Source: Bradyrhizobium stylosanthis | Lineage (GTDB): Bacteria > Pseudomonadota > Alphaproteobacteria > Rhizobiales > Xanthobacteraceae | Assembly (NCBI RefSeq): GCF_001641335.1 | Contig: NZ_LVEM01000010.1 | Span: 1-64,000 of the forward strand | Length of the DNA stretch: 64,000 nucleotides | Direction of reading: 5' to 3' | Shown here: one piece after another, positions 43,897 to 52,580 of the stretch | How the letters are laid out: the number at the start of each line of letters is the position of its first letter | Numbering within the stretch: the first letter of the stretch is position 1 | The notes under the pieces: generated by a model | Databases searched by the model: none | Seen by the model: only the letters and a program-made list of their open reading frames with translations | Told to the model about the DNA's origin: nothing | Made by a program: the position numbers and the translations under genes

Positions 43897-44823
43897 TCAG
43901 GCCGACTTACGCTGTGACCTGCTTGCCGCCTTTTTCGCAGCCGTTTCCTTTGCCGGCTTCTTGCCGGCTATCGGCATCAACATCTCCTTCTGGCCGGCAG
44001 CAGCCTTCTTCGCCTTCTTGGCGGGCTTACCTCCATTCGCTGGAGCGGCTTCCCTACCCACGCTCTGTCGTAAGGCCTCCATCAGATCCACGACGTTCTC
44101 CCCCTTCGGCCGCTCCTTCGGACGGATTACCTTTCCGGCTCGTTTCTCGTTAATCAGTTCGACTAGTGCACTCTCGTAGTGGTCCTCGAACTTCTCGGGA
44201 TTAAACGTGCCCGCCTTTTGGTTCACAATGTGCCTGGCGAGGTCGAGCATGTCCTTTGTGACTTTGACGTCCTGGATCTCGTCGAAGTATTCCTGTTCGC
44301 TGCGGACCTCATAGGGGTAGCGCAGCAGCGTTCCGACGAGCCCCTTGTCCATCGCTTCGAGAGCAATGATGTGCTCGCGATTGGTCAAGACCACGCGGCC
44401 GATCGCGACCTTGTTCATCTCACGGATGGTTTCGCGGATCACAGCGAATGCGTCGTGGCCGACCTTGCCGTCAGGACGCAAGTAATAGGGGCGGATCAAA
44501 TAGCGCGGATCGATGTCGGTCTTATCGACAAACTCGTCGATCTCGATCGTGCGGGTAGACTCAAGCGCAACCTCTTCCAGCTCTTCCTTGGTGACCTCGA
44601 TGAACTGGCCTTTCTCCAGCTCATAGCCCTTCACAATGTCCTCGTTTGGCACCTCGTCGCCAGTGTCCGCATCAACCTTGAGGTACTTGATGCGGTGGCC
44701 CGTCTGCCGATTGAGCTGGTTGAAGGAGATTTTTTCGGACTCTGAAGTCGCGGGGTAAAGCGCCACAGGGCAACTCACGAGGGACAGACGAAGGAAGCCT
44801 TTCCAGTTGGCGCGGGGGGCCAT
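43897..44823 (-). CDS. ku: Ku homodimer protein for non-homologous end joining
   Basis: A 308-residue bacterial Ku that binds DNA ends and recruits LigD. The core ring domain runs from WKGFLRLSLVSCPVALYPA to about residue 230, with RIKYLKVDADTGDEV, ALEAMDKGLVGTLLRYPYE and FNPEKFEDHYESALVELI. The C-terminal 60 residues are Lys/Ala-rich (PAKKAKKAAAG), the DNA-binding tail typical of rhizobial Ku proteins. No ligD is in the window. A second, degraded Ku-like piece may lie at 48652-49221. Confidence 0.96.
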   Translation of the reverse strand: MAPRANWKGFLRLSLVSCPVALYPATSESEKISFNQLNRQTGHRIKYLKVDADTGDEVPNEDIVKGYELEKGQFIEVTKEELEEVALESTRTIEIDEFVDKTDIDPRYLIRPYYLRPDGKVGHDAFAVIRETIREMNKVAIGRVVLTNREHIIALEAMDKGLVGTLLRYPYEVRSEQEYFDEIQDVKVTKDMLDLARHIVNQKAGTFNPEKFEDHYESALVELINEKRAGKVIRPKERPKGENVVDLMEALRQSVGREAAPANGGKPAKKAKKAAAGQKEMLMPIAGKKPAKETAAKKAASRSQRKSA

Positions 44824-44963
44824 GTACGCGGAACTCCAGTTTTGGACGGCTTGGATTCAAGACGATCGAAAGCGGTCGGTTCCGACACTGCCGTAGACAA
44901 ATAAATCGATCAGCCACTCTGAGCAGGACTCGACTTTCGTTCTCATTATGTTCTAATTCCGAC

Positions 44964-45368
44964 ATGAACGATCGACCTGCGAGTTGGCGCATGCCCACCC
45001 CAAAACAGATGGAAAAGCTTGCGAGGTCAATGGGTCGAGAGATCGCGAGCCAGCGCCCGTTTGGGCCGAGTGATGACATGCCGGATGAATATTGGCGCGC
45101 ATTACTCGACGATGCCCAAGTCCTGATAGCGGATGCGGGACGTTCGAGCCCTCGCCCGCGCCTCTGCGAGCTTCCGCAGCACGTCCTGCGCGTTTCCTGC
45201 CACAGGTGCGAACGCATCGTTGAAATCCAGAAGGTGGACGCGGTCCGCCTCTACGGGCCGCAGGCCGGTTGGAAGGAGGTCGCGCGGCGATTGCTGGACA
45301 GCACTTGCCAGAACCGTACTGGCCGCCACGAGGAGGACGGCTGTTGGCCGGCCTTCTGCCCCGTTTGA
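44964..45368 (+). CDS. Cys-rich hypothetical protein, putative zinc site (near Ku/SRAP)
   Basis: A 134-residue protein. The C-terminal half has VSCHRCERIVEI and later STCQNRTGRHEEDGCWP, a CxxC...C...C arrangement that could bind zinc. The N-terminal half is charged and helical. ATG 44964 is the clear start. It resembles the next gene product in having RCxxC followed by Asp and a later Cys cluster, so they are probably paralogues. Divergent from Ku by 140 bp. Function unknown; nucleic-acid binding is possible. Confidence 0.7.
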   Translation: MNDRPASWRMPTPKQMEKLARSMGREIASQRPFGPSDDMPDEYWRALLDDAQVLIADAGRSSPRPRLCELPQHVLRVSCHRCERIVEIQKVDAVRLYGPQAGWKEVARRLLDSTCQNRTGRHEEDGCWPAFCPV

Positions 45369-45386
45369 CCACCCACCTGCGCGCTC

Positions 45387-45836
45387 ATGGCTCCGAAGCA
45401 CCACCCGACGCCCCTATCCGGCGGCGACCGCAAAGCCCTTGGCAAGGAGCTCGGCAAAGCACGCGCGATGACCACTATTCTGGCAGCGAAGTCTTCAGCG
45501 GCTCGCGCCCAAGGTGAAGCGCTGATCAAGCAAGCAGACCGCCTCCTGTGTGAGAGCTGGAACGAGCGCATGTGGGCAAACGGCGAGCCAATCGATCCCT
45601 CGCCGACCATCGACCAGGCGATCAACGGTGGCTACTCTTGGCTTGAGATCCAATGCTCGCGCTGCAAGACGCGACGTGACGTTGACCTCGCTGTGCTACC
45701 GCATGCCGCCACCACGTTTGTCCATGACCTGTCCAGCAGGCTCCGCTGCAACAAATGTGCTAAGGCGGGACGCCGTCCTGCCGCGACGTTGCTCCAGCTC
45801 GCGCAGCGCCCCCGCCCCGCTTCTTCCGAGACGTGA
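45387..45836 (+). CDS. Cys-rich hypothetical protein, putative zinc knuckle, upstream of SRAP
   Basis: A 149-residue protein with a helical N-terminal half and a two-knuckle motif: LEIQCSRCKTRRDVDLAVLP and, about 28 residues on, RLRCNKCAKAGRRPA. The TGA (45834-45836) is three bases before the SRAP ATG, so the two are co-translated. That coupling suggests a role in DNA repair with the SRAP protein, but no family is recognised. Confidence 0.75.
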   Translation: MAPKHHPTPLSGGDRKALGKELGKARAMTTILAAKSSAARAQGEALIKQADRLLCESWNERMWANGEPIDPSPTIDQAINGGYSWLEIQCSRCKTRRDVDLAVLPHAATTFVHDLSSRLRCNKCAKAGRRPAATLLQLAQRPRPASSET

Positions 45837-45838
45837 CG

Positions 45839-46561
45839 ATGTGCAATCTTTACTCGATCACCACTAACCAGAATGCGATCAGCGCGCTATTCCGCGTCGT
45901 CAACCGCTACGTCGGCAACCTGGCCCCGATGCCCGGCGTGTTTCCCGACTATATGGCGCCGGTCGTTCGGACCGGCGCCGACGGTCGCGAATTGACCACA
46001 GCGCGATGGGGTATGCCTTCCTCGTCGAAGGCACTGATGGACGCGACCAAGAAGCGGGCAGAGAAGCTCCAAGCCAAAGGCAAGACCGTCGACTTCAAGG
46101 AATTGCTCCGGATGGAGCCCGACAGCGGCACCACCAACATCCGAAACGTGAAGAGCAAACACTGGACTAGGTGGCTAGGCCCCGAGAATCGCTGCGTTGT
46201 CCCATTCAACTCGTTCAGCGAGTTCAACAAGGCCGAAGGCGGCGACATCTGGTTCGCGCTCGACGAAAGCCGGCCTCTCGCCTGCTTCGCCGGCATTTGG
46301 ACGAATTGGACCTCGGTGCGGAAGGTCAAGGAAGGTGAGACATGTAACGACCTCTATGCCTTCTTGACCACGGAGCCGAACGCCGAGGTCGGCGCCATCC
46401 ACCCGAAGGCGATGCCCGCGATCCTGACGACGCCGGAAGAGGTCGAGACGTGGATGACGGCGCCGGCGGACGAAGCACTCAAGCTGCAGCGACCGCTGGC
46501 GGACGGTGCGCTGAAGATCGTAGCTCGCGGCATTAAAGAAGATCCTGCCACCAAAACTTGA
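45839..46561 (+). CDS. SRAP (HMCES/YedK) family abasic-site DNA-protein crosslinker
   Basis: A 240-residue SOS-response-associated protein. The start is fixed by the catalytic Cys, which must be residue 2 (MCNLYS): ATG 45839, not the GTG at 45833. Other active-site residues are Asn100 (TTNIRNV), Glu128 (NSFSEF) and His188 (GAIHPKAMPAIL). In this family Cys2 forms a thiazolidine with abasic sites in single-stranded DNA, shielding them. It sits three bases after a Cys-rich gene and 1 kb from Ku, so the stretch 43.9-46.6 kb looks like a small DNA-repair cluster. Confidence 0.93.
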   Translation: MCNLYSITTNQNAISALFRVVNRYVGNLAPMPGVFPDYMAPVVRTGADGRELTTARWGMPSSSKALMDATKKRAEKLQAKGKTVDFKELLRMEPDSGTTNIRNVKSKHWTRWLGPENRCVVPFNSFSEFNKAEGGDIWFALDESRPLACFAGIWTNWTSVRKVKEGETCNDLYAFLTTEPNAEVGAIHPKAMPAILTTPEEVETWMTAPADEALKLQRPLADGALKIVARGIKEDPATKT

Positions 46562-46567
46562 CGCAGC

Positions 46568-46759
46568 CTAATGGTCCCACCTTCCTGCGTCGATACCTGC
46601 TACGGCGCAGTTTCGCGCCTTCTCCTCTTCGGCTCGCTCCGACAGGATGTCCAACGTCTCTCGATCGATTTTCCCCATCGCCCAAAGACGATCCAGCGCT
46701 TTTGCGACCTCCAGCGCTTTCCTCCGGACAGACGCTGGACCTGGGCGGCTGTCTGCCAT
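46568..46759 (-). CDS. Small charged helical protein
   Basis: A 63-residue protein: MADSRPGPASVRRKALEVAK then ALDRLWAMGKIDRETLDILS and ERAEEEKARN. Well-balanced helical composition argues it is real. The frame is open 15 codons further upstream but has no start there. Convergent with SRAP, stops 7 bp apart. No family recognised. Confidence 0.55.
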   Translation of the reverse strand: MADSRPGPASVRRKALEVAKALDRLWAMGKIDRETLDILSERAEEEKARNCAVAGIDAGRWDH

Positions 46760-47265
46760 TCCACGCTCAAATGATTGATCAAGTTCGCGTCGCGCAGACC
46801 GCTTTTATTGCCTTTGTCCATCAAGTCTTCTGTAACGCCACTGCACCTGGCCGAACCGGAATAGCCGCTCCACGATCCCGCTCCCCGCGTCGGCTGCAAC
46901 CGCCCAACGCCGGCGGCATGTTTGTCGTGCACGGTGACGGAAGCCCTTACGGCGCCGTTCGCCGCGACGTTTCCGTGAGATCGGACCAGATTCGGATGAG
47001 TGATGACGCCCTTCGAGATGGTCACGTCGAACTCTTAGGTGGGGTCACAACCACCGGTCCGGGTCTGGCGACTTGATGATCGAGCTTGGCAAGCCATCAG
47101 CAGAAGCTCGCTCCAGATCATCGAGTGGCTTCGACCGATCGAACGCATTCGTTCATCATGACTTCCTGAATTGAGCAGCCGACAACAATTCACATTCACG
47201 TTGGTTCCGGTCGGGAAAGCGAGGCAATCACAGGGGCGACCGCGACAAACCGTTCACCCGGGCCG
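46760..47265. other. Intergenic stretch, no firm gene
   Basis: About 500 bp. A 141-codon minus-strand frame and a 172-codon plus-strand frame cross it, but both have Arg/Ser/Gly-rich chance composition and neither has a credible ribosome site. It probably contains the promoter of the small gene ending at 46568 and the 3' flank of the HWE kinase gene. Confidence 0.45.
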
Positions 47266-48231
47266 TCAGTGCGATCCGCCTAAGCCTGACCGCGCCCGCA
47301 CCATAACGCGCAGACCCGGATCCAGACGCTGATAGGTTAACTCGGCCTCAAGCTGCTGCGTGAGTAACTGAACAATTGTCGAACCCAATCCCACCGACTC
47401 CGTCGTTTCGTCAAACCCGATCCCGTTGTCGGAGACTGCCAAATTGAGTCCTTCGTTTTTCGACAGCTCCACCGTCACGTAACCCGCCTTCTGGTCCGGA
47501 AACGCGTACTTCAGCGCATTCGTAACGAGCTCGTTCACGATGATGCCGACCGCCAAAGCCTGATTGTGCGGCAGGGAGAAGTTCTCGCAGAGCACTTTGA
47601 AGGCTACGGGTCCGGACGGCGCCAAGGATTGGAATACCTTTTCGACGACATCGTTCAGAAAATAGCGCATGTCCACAGAGCGCGATTCCTCCTTGATCGC
47701 GAGGTGATCGTAGACCTCCGCCATAACCTGCACCCGACGTGAAGTGGCCTGAAGTGCCGCAGCGACCTCGGGCCCGCCGTGCCTCGCTTCCAGGCGGATC
47801 ATGCCGCCGAGTATGGCAAGGTTGTTCTTCGTCCGATGAGCCATCTCTTGGAGAAGCAGGGCCTTGGTCTTGTCTGCGAGCATGACGCGCCTAAGCTCGG
47901 CGCGCTGAAACTCGGCGACGGCAGCCGTTCCTGCGGCGGTGATCGCGAAGAGCACGTTCGCGGTGAGGAAGTCGAGCCCCACTGCGCCCGCGTAGCTCAG
48001 ATACGCTCCCGCCGAAACTGCGATTACGGCCGCCAATACACCTGAGCCACGGTCGAAAACCAGGCCGGAAACAAACACGCCGGGAAGCAAGAGAAAATAT
48101 CCCGGCCACCCGGTCTGCATCTGGAGCGCCAATTGGAAAAGAGCACAAACCACCATGACGCAGCAGGAGATGCCATATCGAATCGCAGTCGGAAGCCGAT
48201 GCTCCAATACCAGCGGATAGAGCCTGTTCAT
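47266..48231 (-). CDS. HWE/HisKA_2-type sensor histidine kinase with DUF4118-like membrane domain
   Basis: A 321-residue membrane kinase. Residues 15-115 contain four hydrophobic segments (VMVVCALFQLALQM, YFLLLPGVFVSGLVFDRGSG) like the KdpD/DUF4118 domain. The phospho-acceptor is in LLLQEMAHRTKNNLAILGGM, the HisKA_2 signature. ATPase residues VNELVTNALKYAFP and SDNGIGFDE follow; the C-terminal G box is short. These kinases serve the general stress response or light and oxygen sensing with orphan receivers in alphaproteobacteria. Confidence 0.92.
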   Translation of the reverse strand: MNRLYPLVLEHRLPTAIRYGISCCVMVVCALFQLALQMQTGWPGYFLLLPGVFVSGLVFDRGSGVLAAVIAVSAGAYLSYAGAVGLDFLTANVLFAITAAGTAAVAEFQRAELRRVMLADKTKALLLQEMAHRTKNNLAILGGMIRLEARHGGPEVAAALQATSRRVQVMAEVYDHLAIKEESRSVDMRYFLNDVVEKVFQSLAPSGPVAFKVLCENFSLPHNQALAVGIIVNELVTNALKYAFPDQKAGYVTVELSKNEGLNLAVSDNGIGFDETTESVGLGSTIVQLLTQQLEAELTYQRLDPGLRVMVRARSGLGGSH

Positions 48232-48596
48232 GGGAGTGAAACCGCCGGCTTAGCGATGCCGTTCCCGACGCATCCGCAGCAATCGTCCGGCCACCTTAAA
48301 ATGCCTTTCAAGGAACCGATTTGCCAATGATCCCACCATCGGAAATGCGAGGATGTCTCACGCAGGTCCTTATGCCCGACTTCTACTTTCACCTCAAAGC
48401 ACAAATACTGCAGAGTTCCTGACCCATCGGTATGGCTGGGCGCTCGCCGGAGAAGAACAGGGTTTGCCCGCGTTGTGCGGGCTGCGCGGAACACGTGGAC
48501 AAGCTTCAGCCTTGCCGTTCCGAATCCCTGCTACGTGCTAACCGCTAGGAACACAACGGTGGGCGGAAGGATTCGTCCTCTGCTGGAGCGATCTCG
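48232..48596. other. Intergenic stretch, no firm gene
   Basis: About 365 bp between the starts of the HWE kinase gene and the gene at 48597. A fragment reading MPDFYFHLKA around 48370 recalls the start of DUF6894-type small proteins but stops after 16 codons, so it may be a remnant. Otherwise nothing is seen. Confidence 0.4.
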
Positions 48597-48869
48597 ATGC
48601 TGATGACGAAGGAACGGCGGCCGACAGTCCGCACGCTGCGGGGATGGGCCATCAGCTTGCTGCAAGACAGTGGCGCCATCCTCGAGTGCGAGGAACACGG
48701 CTGGGCAAACGATCGAGCCGACCCTCATGCGCGAGAGCGCGCCATCGATCTCGCCCGTCAGTATCCACCCGCGGGTCTTTCGCCGGAAGAGGCAGTCGCG
48801 GAGGTACGGAATGTTCTCGATTCCGTGGGGGACACCTGCCCCGAGTGTTCGCCGGAAACCGCGAGATAG
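48597..48869 (+). CDS. Small hypothetical protein
   Basis: A 90-residue protein: TLRGWAISLLQDSGAILECE then RADPHARERAIDLARQYPPA and LSPEEAVAEVRNVLDSVGDT. The final CPEC could bind metal together with an earlier Cys-His (ECEEHGW). GGAG lies nine bases before ATG 48597. Recognised only as a short Rhizobiales-type protein of unknown role. Confidence 0.7.
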   Translation: MLMTKERRPTVRTLRGWAISLLQDSGAILECEEHGWANDRADPHARERAIDLARQYPPAGLSPEEAVAEVRNVLDSVGDTCPECSPETAR

Positions 48870-49221
48870 CGCGGCCTTTGCCGGACATCACAAACTGCTC
48901 CACCAGCCTCGCAAACCACAACCTCCGCCGGCCGGAGCCGCGCTGCTTCAGGACGATATCGAAGCCCGCGTCGCGATTCATATTCGGCCTAGAAGCTCGT
49001 GTTTCTATCCGTCCCCGCAAACCGTTCTTCAACTCGCTTCGATAGTATTCCTCGAACTGCTCCGGATCGAAGTCATCCAAGGGGCTTTTAGCAACCAGCG
49101 CGCTGACGATGAGTTGTCGAACGCACATGCCGGGTGACAACCGGACGCTATGGGGATGTTGGACGCGGAGCATTTTTCCGGTTTCTGCCCGCGACATCAA
49201 CGCATCGGTACGCGCTGACAA
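48652..49221 (-). pseudogene. Possible degraded Ku-like fragment
   Basis: In this 189-codon frame only the first 75 codons look natural. They include RQLIVSALVAKSPLDDFDPE and QFEEYYRSELKNGL, which resemble the helix of Ku that reads FNPEKFEDHYESALVELI in the intact Ku gene 4 kb away. The rest overlaps the real gene at 48597-48869 in antisense and is probably not protein. It may be a leftover of a second ku copy. Confidence 0.3.
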
Positions 49222-49661
49222 CTAACCTGTTCCCGGCATGTGCACCGCCAAGGAGGTGACACGTCAGAAATCAAGGAGCACATGAAGATGTTGGCAAGGA
49301 TGGTGTGGAGGTCGGTACTGTCGATACATAAGCGCGGGGTCTGCCGCTGGCATATACCGCGCGCGTTGGGGGCCTCTTGCGAACAACGGTGAGATCGCAC
49401 GGATTCCATTAGCTTCCCGAAATAGTAACATGTCCCCAACGATCATGGCCGTGGGGTCAGCCGTTTCCATAACGGGGTGGTTCAGGCTCGATCCGGCGCG
49501 TTTTCCTTAACCATTCATTTTTGGACACGCGAGGAAGGCGCCGGAAGCCAGCGTTCTCGCAGCCGCGAGCTGAGCGATCCCGCGGACCGAAAGTGGCTCT
49601 TTTCGTGAGAACAGGAACAACGCCATCATCGGTCCGTTTAGCTGGTCGAGGGAGATGCGCC
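49222..49661. other. Intergenic stretch with a broken DUF2171-like sequence
   Basis: About 440 bp with no intact gene. It contains the remnant at 49258-49332 and chance frames on both strands. The 3' part (49500-49661) should hold the promoter of the gene at 49662. Confidence 0.45.
49258..49332 (+). pseudogene. Frameshifted DUF2171-like remnant
   Basis: Frame one gives DTSEIKEHMKML (49258-49293) and, after a one-base shift at TTGGCAAGG, the next frame gives KDGVEVGTVDT before a stop. Joined, this matches the start of DUF2171 proteins (IKEHMxVxGxDGxxVGTVD). A GGAGG lies just upstream but the start codon is lost. Only about 25 codons are recognisable. Confidence 0.45.
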
Positions 49662-49868
49662 ATGACCGAGAGCCAATCCGGAGAACCGTCGACGTTTTCC
49701 AAGACAACCGCGGCCGTACGAGACGCCGCGCATGAGATTCGGAACGCGCTGGACAACGGACAACCGCCTGGCCAGTGGAAAGTCATCCTCCGCAATGCTG
49801 TCCGGGAAGCACCACTTCCGGCATTAGCGGTAGCTTTCGTGCTTGGAGTTCTCGTGGCGCGCCGGTAG
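49662..49868 (+). CDS. Small tail-anchored protein (ElaB/DUF883-like layout)
   Basis: A 68-residue protein: soluble helical part (STFSKTTAAVRDAAHEIRNA) and a single C-terminal membrane segment (PLPALAVAFVLGVLVARR) ending in two arginines. This is the layout of the ElaB/YqjD/DUF883 family, whose members anchor ribosomes or stress factors to the inner membrane. GGGAG precedes ATG 49662. Confidence 0.7.
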   Translation: MTESQSGEPSTFSKTTAAVRDAAHEIRNALDNGQPPGQWKVILRNAVREAPLPALAVAFVLGVLVARR

Positions 49869-50037
49869 GCGCCATCTGCAAACCCTCATCGCCCTAGTGG
49901 TGGCTTCCCAGAGTGGAGAAAAATGCATCTTCGGGCGCGGTGCTCACGGCCGATGTCGAACTGCGATCATCCAGCGATCCAAGGCTACGTTTGATGGCTC
50001 ATGCCATACGGCACGACAACAAGGAGAGATCGCGCTG

Positions 50038-50118
50038 ATGAACAACCTCCGCGGATTCGATGCGGTGCGACTGCCGATTCGCGACACGCTCGCCGACAAC
50101 CTCCGAGGGCTTGATTAA
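50038..50118 (+). CDS. Possible 26-residue peptide
   Basis: ATG 50038 has a good AAGGAG site and opens a 26-residue frame with an internal repeat: NNLRGFD near the start and DNLRGLD at the end. It ends 13 bp before the DUF72 gene, so it could be a leader peptide or a tiny gene in the same transcript. Too short to be sure. Confidence 0.3.
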   Translation: MNNLRGFDAVRLPIRDTLADNLRGLD

Positions 50119-50131
50119 AGAGGTTGCCCGA

Positions 50132-50869
50132 ATGGCGCAGATCTTGGTTGGTACATCCGGTTGGCATTACGACTCCTGGCGAGGCCCGTTTTTCCCGGCG
50201 GACCTTCGCCAGAAACACCAACTGCCGTATTATGCGAGCCAATTCGATACGACCGAACTCAATGGTGTCTTTTATCGGACGCCAACCCGCGAAGCGGTAA
50301 AAGCCTGGCACGATCAGACGCACGCAGGCTTTGTTTTCGCTTGGAAGGCCTCGAAGTTCATTACGCACTGGAAGCGTCTCTCGGATAACTCCGAAAGCAG
50401 CCTAGAGCTACTCGAGGACCGGATCTCCGTCTTACGGGGCAAGATCGGTCCCATTCTTTTTCAGCTTCCTCCTCAATTCAAAGCCGATGCCAACCGCCTC
50501 GCATCTTTCTTCAAACTATTGTCGTCCAAGCGTAGGTATTCCTTCGAGTTCCGTCACCCGAGTTGGTATCAGCCGAACATCTTTCGCATGCTTGCCGACG
50601 AAAACATCGCGTTATGTCTATCTGACCACCATGATGCCCCGGCACCTTGGAAGCGAACGGCAGACTTCGTGTACTTGCGAGGTCACGGCCCATCCGGACG
50701 TTATCATGGGCGTTATTCGAGGAGGACACTTCAGGAGTGGGCCCGCCGCATCAAGTCGTGGCGGCGGCAAGGCTGCGACGTCTTCGTGTATTTCGACAAC
50801 GATCAAAAAAGCGCCGCTCCGGCGGACGCACTTGCGCTCAAGGCTCTGCTGTCGGTCGGGCGCAGGTGA
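50132..50869 (+). CDS. DUF72 (YecE) family protein
   Basis: A 245-residue TIM-barrel protein. The start VGTSGWHYDSWRGPFFP, the stretch FDTTELNGVFYRTP, PILFQLPPQFK and RHPSWY, and VYFDNDQKSAAPADAL are all family hallmarks. ATG 50132 with GAGG upstream is chosen over 50060. Members occur across bacteria and are often near DNA-repair or iron-sulphur genes; biochemical role not established. Confidence 0.93.
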   Translation: MAQILVGTSGWHYDSWRGPFFPADLRQKHQLPYYASQFDTTELNGVFYRTPTREAVKAWHDQTHAGFVFAWKASKFITHWKRLSDNSESSLELLEDRISVLRGKIGPILFQLPPQFKADANRLASFFKLLSSKRRYSFEFRHPSWYQPNIFRMLADENIALCLSDHHDAPAPWKRTADFVYLRGHGPSGRYHGRYSRRTLQEWARRIKSWRRQGCDVFVYFDNDQKSAAPADALALKALLSVGRR

Positions 50870-51006
50870 TCGAAATGCCTTATCTGGGGTTGGTCCGCAA
50901 TCCTCGCCCTCGCTGCACGTGTCTTCAACATCCACCGAAAATGGCTCTAGGAACCTTGATCCGTTTGATCGATTGAGCGCTTCAGCTTCTTAATTCAAAC
51001 GAACAG

Positions 51007-51573
51007 ATGCATAGGATTGTTGGAGTCCTCCTTGGTCTTGTGACCGCTTTGGCGGGATGCCAGCGGGAGGAGCGACAGTTGCGGCTCGATCCCCCGGTCG
51101 CCGAGGCGCTCGACAAAATTGCCCTCATGCAGAACCGCATCGGGGGTACGCCGCCGGAGGTCTATTTCAAGCTCGGCAAACCCTATGAAACCAACGCCTA
51201 TAATCTCAGCCAGGGCAAGCGACTGTACTCGTGGTTCGGCTGCAAGCGCTGCCACGCCGACGGCCAGGGCGGCAGCGGACCCGGCTTCCTCGATGGCTGG
51301 TGGTATTACGGACCCGAGCTCGTTTCCATCTTCGCCTCGATCCGAGACGGGCGGCCGCACGGTATGCCTGCGTTTGGCAAACAGATGACCACGGATCAGA
51401 TCTGGCAACTCGCCGGCTATGTGCAGACCATCGGCGCCTATGAAGGGAAGACTGCCGCACCGAGCCGCAACGACGACAAGCAGACGCGGCCGGCCGAAAA
51501 CCGTGCGCCGGCCAAGCTGCTGTTCGATGAAGGCCCCTCGCCCGTGCACTCCGACCAGGGACCGACACCGTGA
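51007..51573 (+). CDS. Lipoprotein cytochrome c of the alternative oxidase operon
   Basis: A 188-residue mono-heme cytochrome c. The signal ends in a lipobox (TALAGCQ), so it is anchored to the outer face of the inner membrane. The heme site is GCKRCHADGQGG and the axial Met is likely in GMPAFGKQMT. It is the first gene of the cox operon; its last bases overlap the subunit II GTG start. Probably passes electrons to the oxidase. Confidence 0.9.
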   Translation: MHRIVGVLLGLVTALAGCQREERQLRLDPPVAEALDKIALMQNRIGGTPPEVYFKLGKPYETNAYNLSQGKRLYSWFGCKRCHADGQGGSGPGFLDGWWYYGPELVSIFASIRDGRPHGMPAFGKQMTTDQIWQLAGYVQTIGAYEGKTAAPSRNDDKQTRPAENRAPAKLLFDEGPSPVHSDQGPTP

Positions 51574-52580
51574 TCCGCGGCGCGTGCAAAGCCGGTTCGG
51601 GCCCCCTGCTCGCCGCTCCCTTGGCCGCCTGTGGCGGCAATTGGCAATCCGCGCTCGATGTCTACGGCACCGCAGCGATCGGCTTGAAGCAGCTGATCAT
51701 CCTGATAGTCGCGGTCTGCTCCGTAGTCTGGATGCTGGTGATGATCGCTTTGATCGTTGCTTTGTGGCGCAGACGCGATGCGCAGGCGCAGGCGCCCGAA
51801 CCGACGCGTGAGCGACGCATGACCGTGGCCATCATGGGCGCCGTCGTCGCCACCGTGCTTATCATCGGCACCTTCACCGTCATGAGCTTCATTGCGACCC
51901 GCGCGCTCAATGTCGCCGGTCAGGACGATCTGACCATCCGGGTGCGCGGGTTGCAATGGTGGTGGGGCCTCGAATATGTCGGCCCCGATCCGTCCCAACG
52001 ATTCGAGACCGCCAACGAGATCCACATTCCCGTCGGCCGCAATGTGCGCCTGAAGCTCGAAGGTCTCGACGTGATCCATTCGTTCTGGGTCCCTAGCCTC
52101 GCTGGCAAGCAGGATCTCGTTCCAGGCCGTCCCAACGAGCTCACCATCCGCGCCGAACGCGCCGGCGTCTATCGCGGTCAATGCGCCGAGTTCTGCGGCA
52201 TGCAGCACGCCCATATGGCGCTGCTGGTGATCGCCGAGCCGCAAGACGATTTCGATAAATGGGCGAACGCTCAGCGGCAGGCGGCGACGCAACCAGCCGA
52301 AGAAGAAGCTGCCTCCGGATTGCAGACATTCCTGGCAAAGCCCTGTGCCGCCTGCCACACCGTGCGCGGCACCGCAGCCGCGGGCACCACGGGACCTGAT
52401 CTCACCCATGTCGGTGGCCGCCGCGCCATCGCGGCCGGCCTGTTCGAGACCACGCGCGGCTCGCTCGCAGCCTGGATCGCCGATCCCCAGACCATCAAGC
52501 CAGGCAACAACATGCCACTAGTGCCGCTTACACCCGAGGAGTTGCGCGCGGTGTCCGCTTATCTCGCGAGCCTGAAATGA
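51570..52580 (+). CDS. coxM: Cytochrome c oxidase subunit II with fused cytochrome c domain (CoxM-like)
   Basis: A 336-residue caa3-type subunit II. A lipobox-like LAAC (18-21) is followed by two membrane segments (41-65, 86-108). The CuA site is complete: His170, Cys205, Glu207, Cys209, His213, Met216 (CAEFCGMQHAHM). The aromatic electron-entry strand LQWWWGLEY is present. The C-terminal cytochrome c has CAACHT (259-263) and a Met in NNMPLV. GTG 51570 starts within the upstream stop. Gene order matches the Bradyrhizobium coxMNOP alternative oxidase. Confidence 0.93.
   Translation: MIRGACKAGSGPLLAAPLAACGGNWQSALDVYGTAAIGLKQLIILIVAVCSVVWMLVMIALIVALWRRRDAQAQAPEPTRERRMTVAIMGAVVATVLIIGTFTVMSFIATRALNVAGQDDLTIRVRGLQWWWGLEYVGPDPSQRFETANEIHIPVGRNVRLKLEGLDVIHSFWVPSLAGKQDLVPGRPNELTIRAERAGVYRGQCAEFCGMQHAHMALLVIAEPQDDFDKWANAQRQAATQPAEEEAASGLQTFLAKPCAACHTVRGTAAAGTTGPDLTHVGGRRAIAAGLFETTRGSLAAWIADPQTIKPGNNMPLVPLTPEELRAVSAYLASLK

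Noticed and set aside
48353..48541. A short frame and a MPDFYFHLKA fragment suggesting a DUF6894 protein
   Set aside because: The recognisable part is about ten residues and stops at once; kept only as a possible relic.
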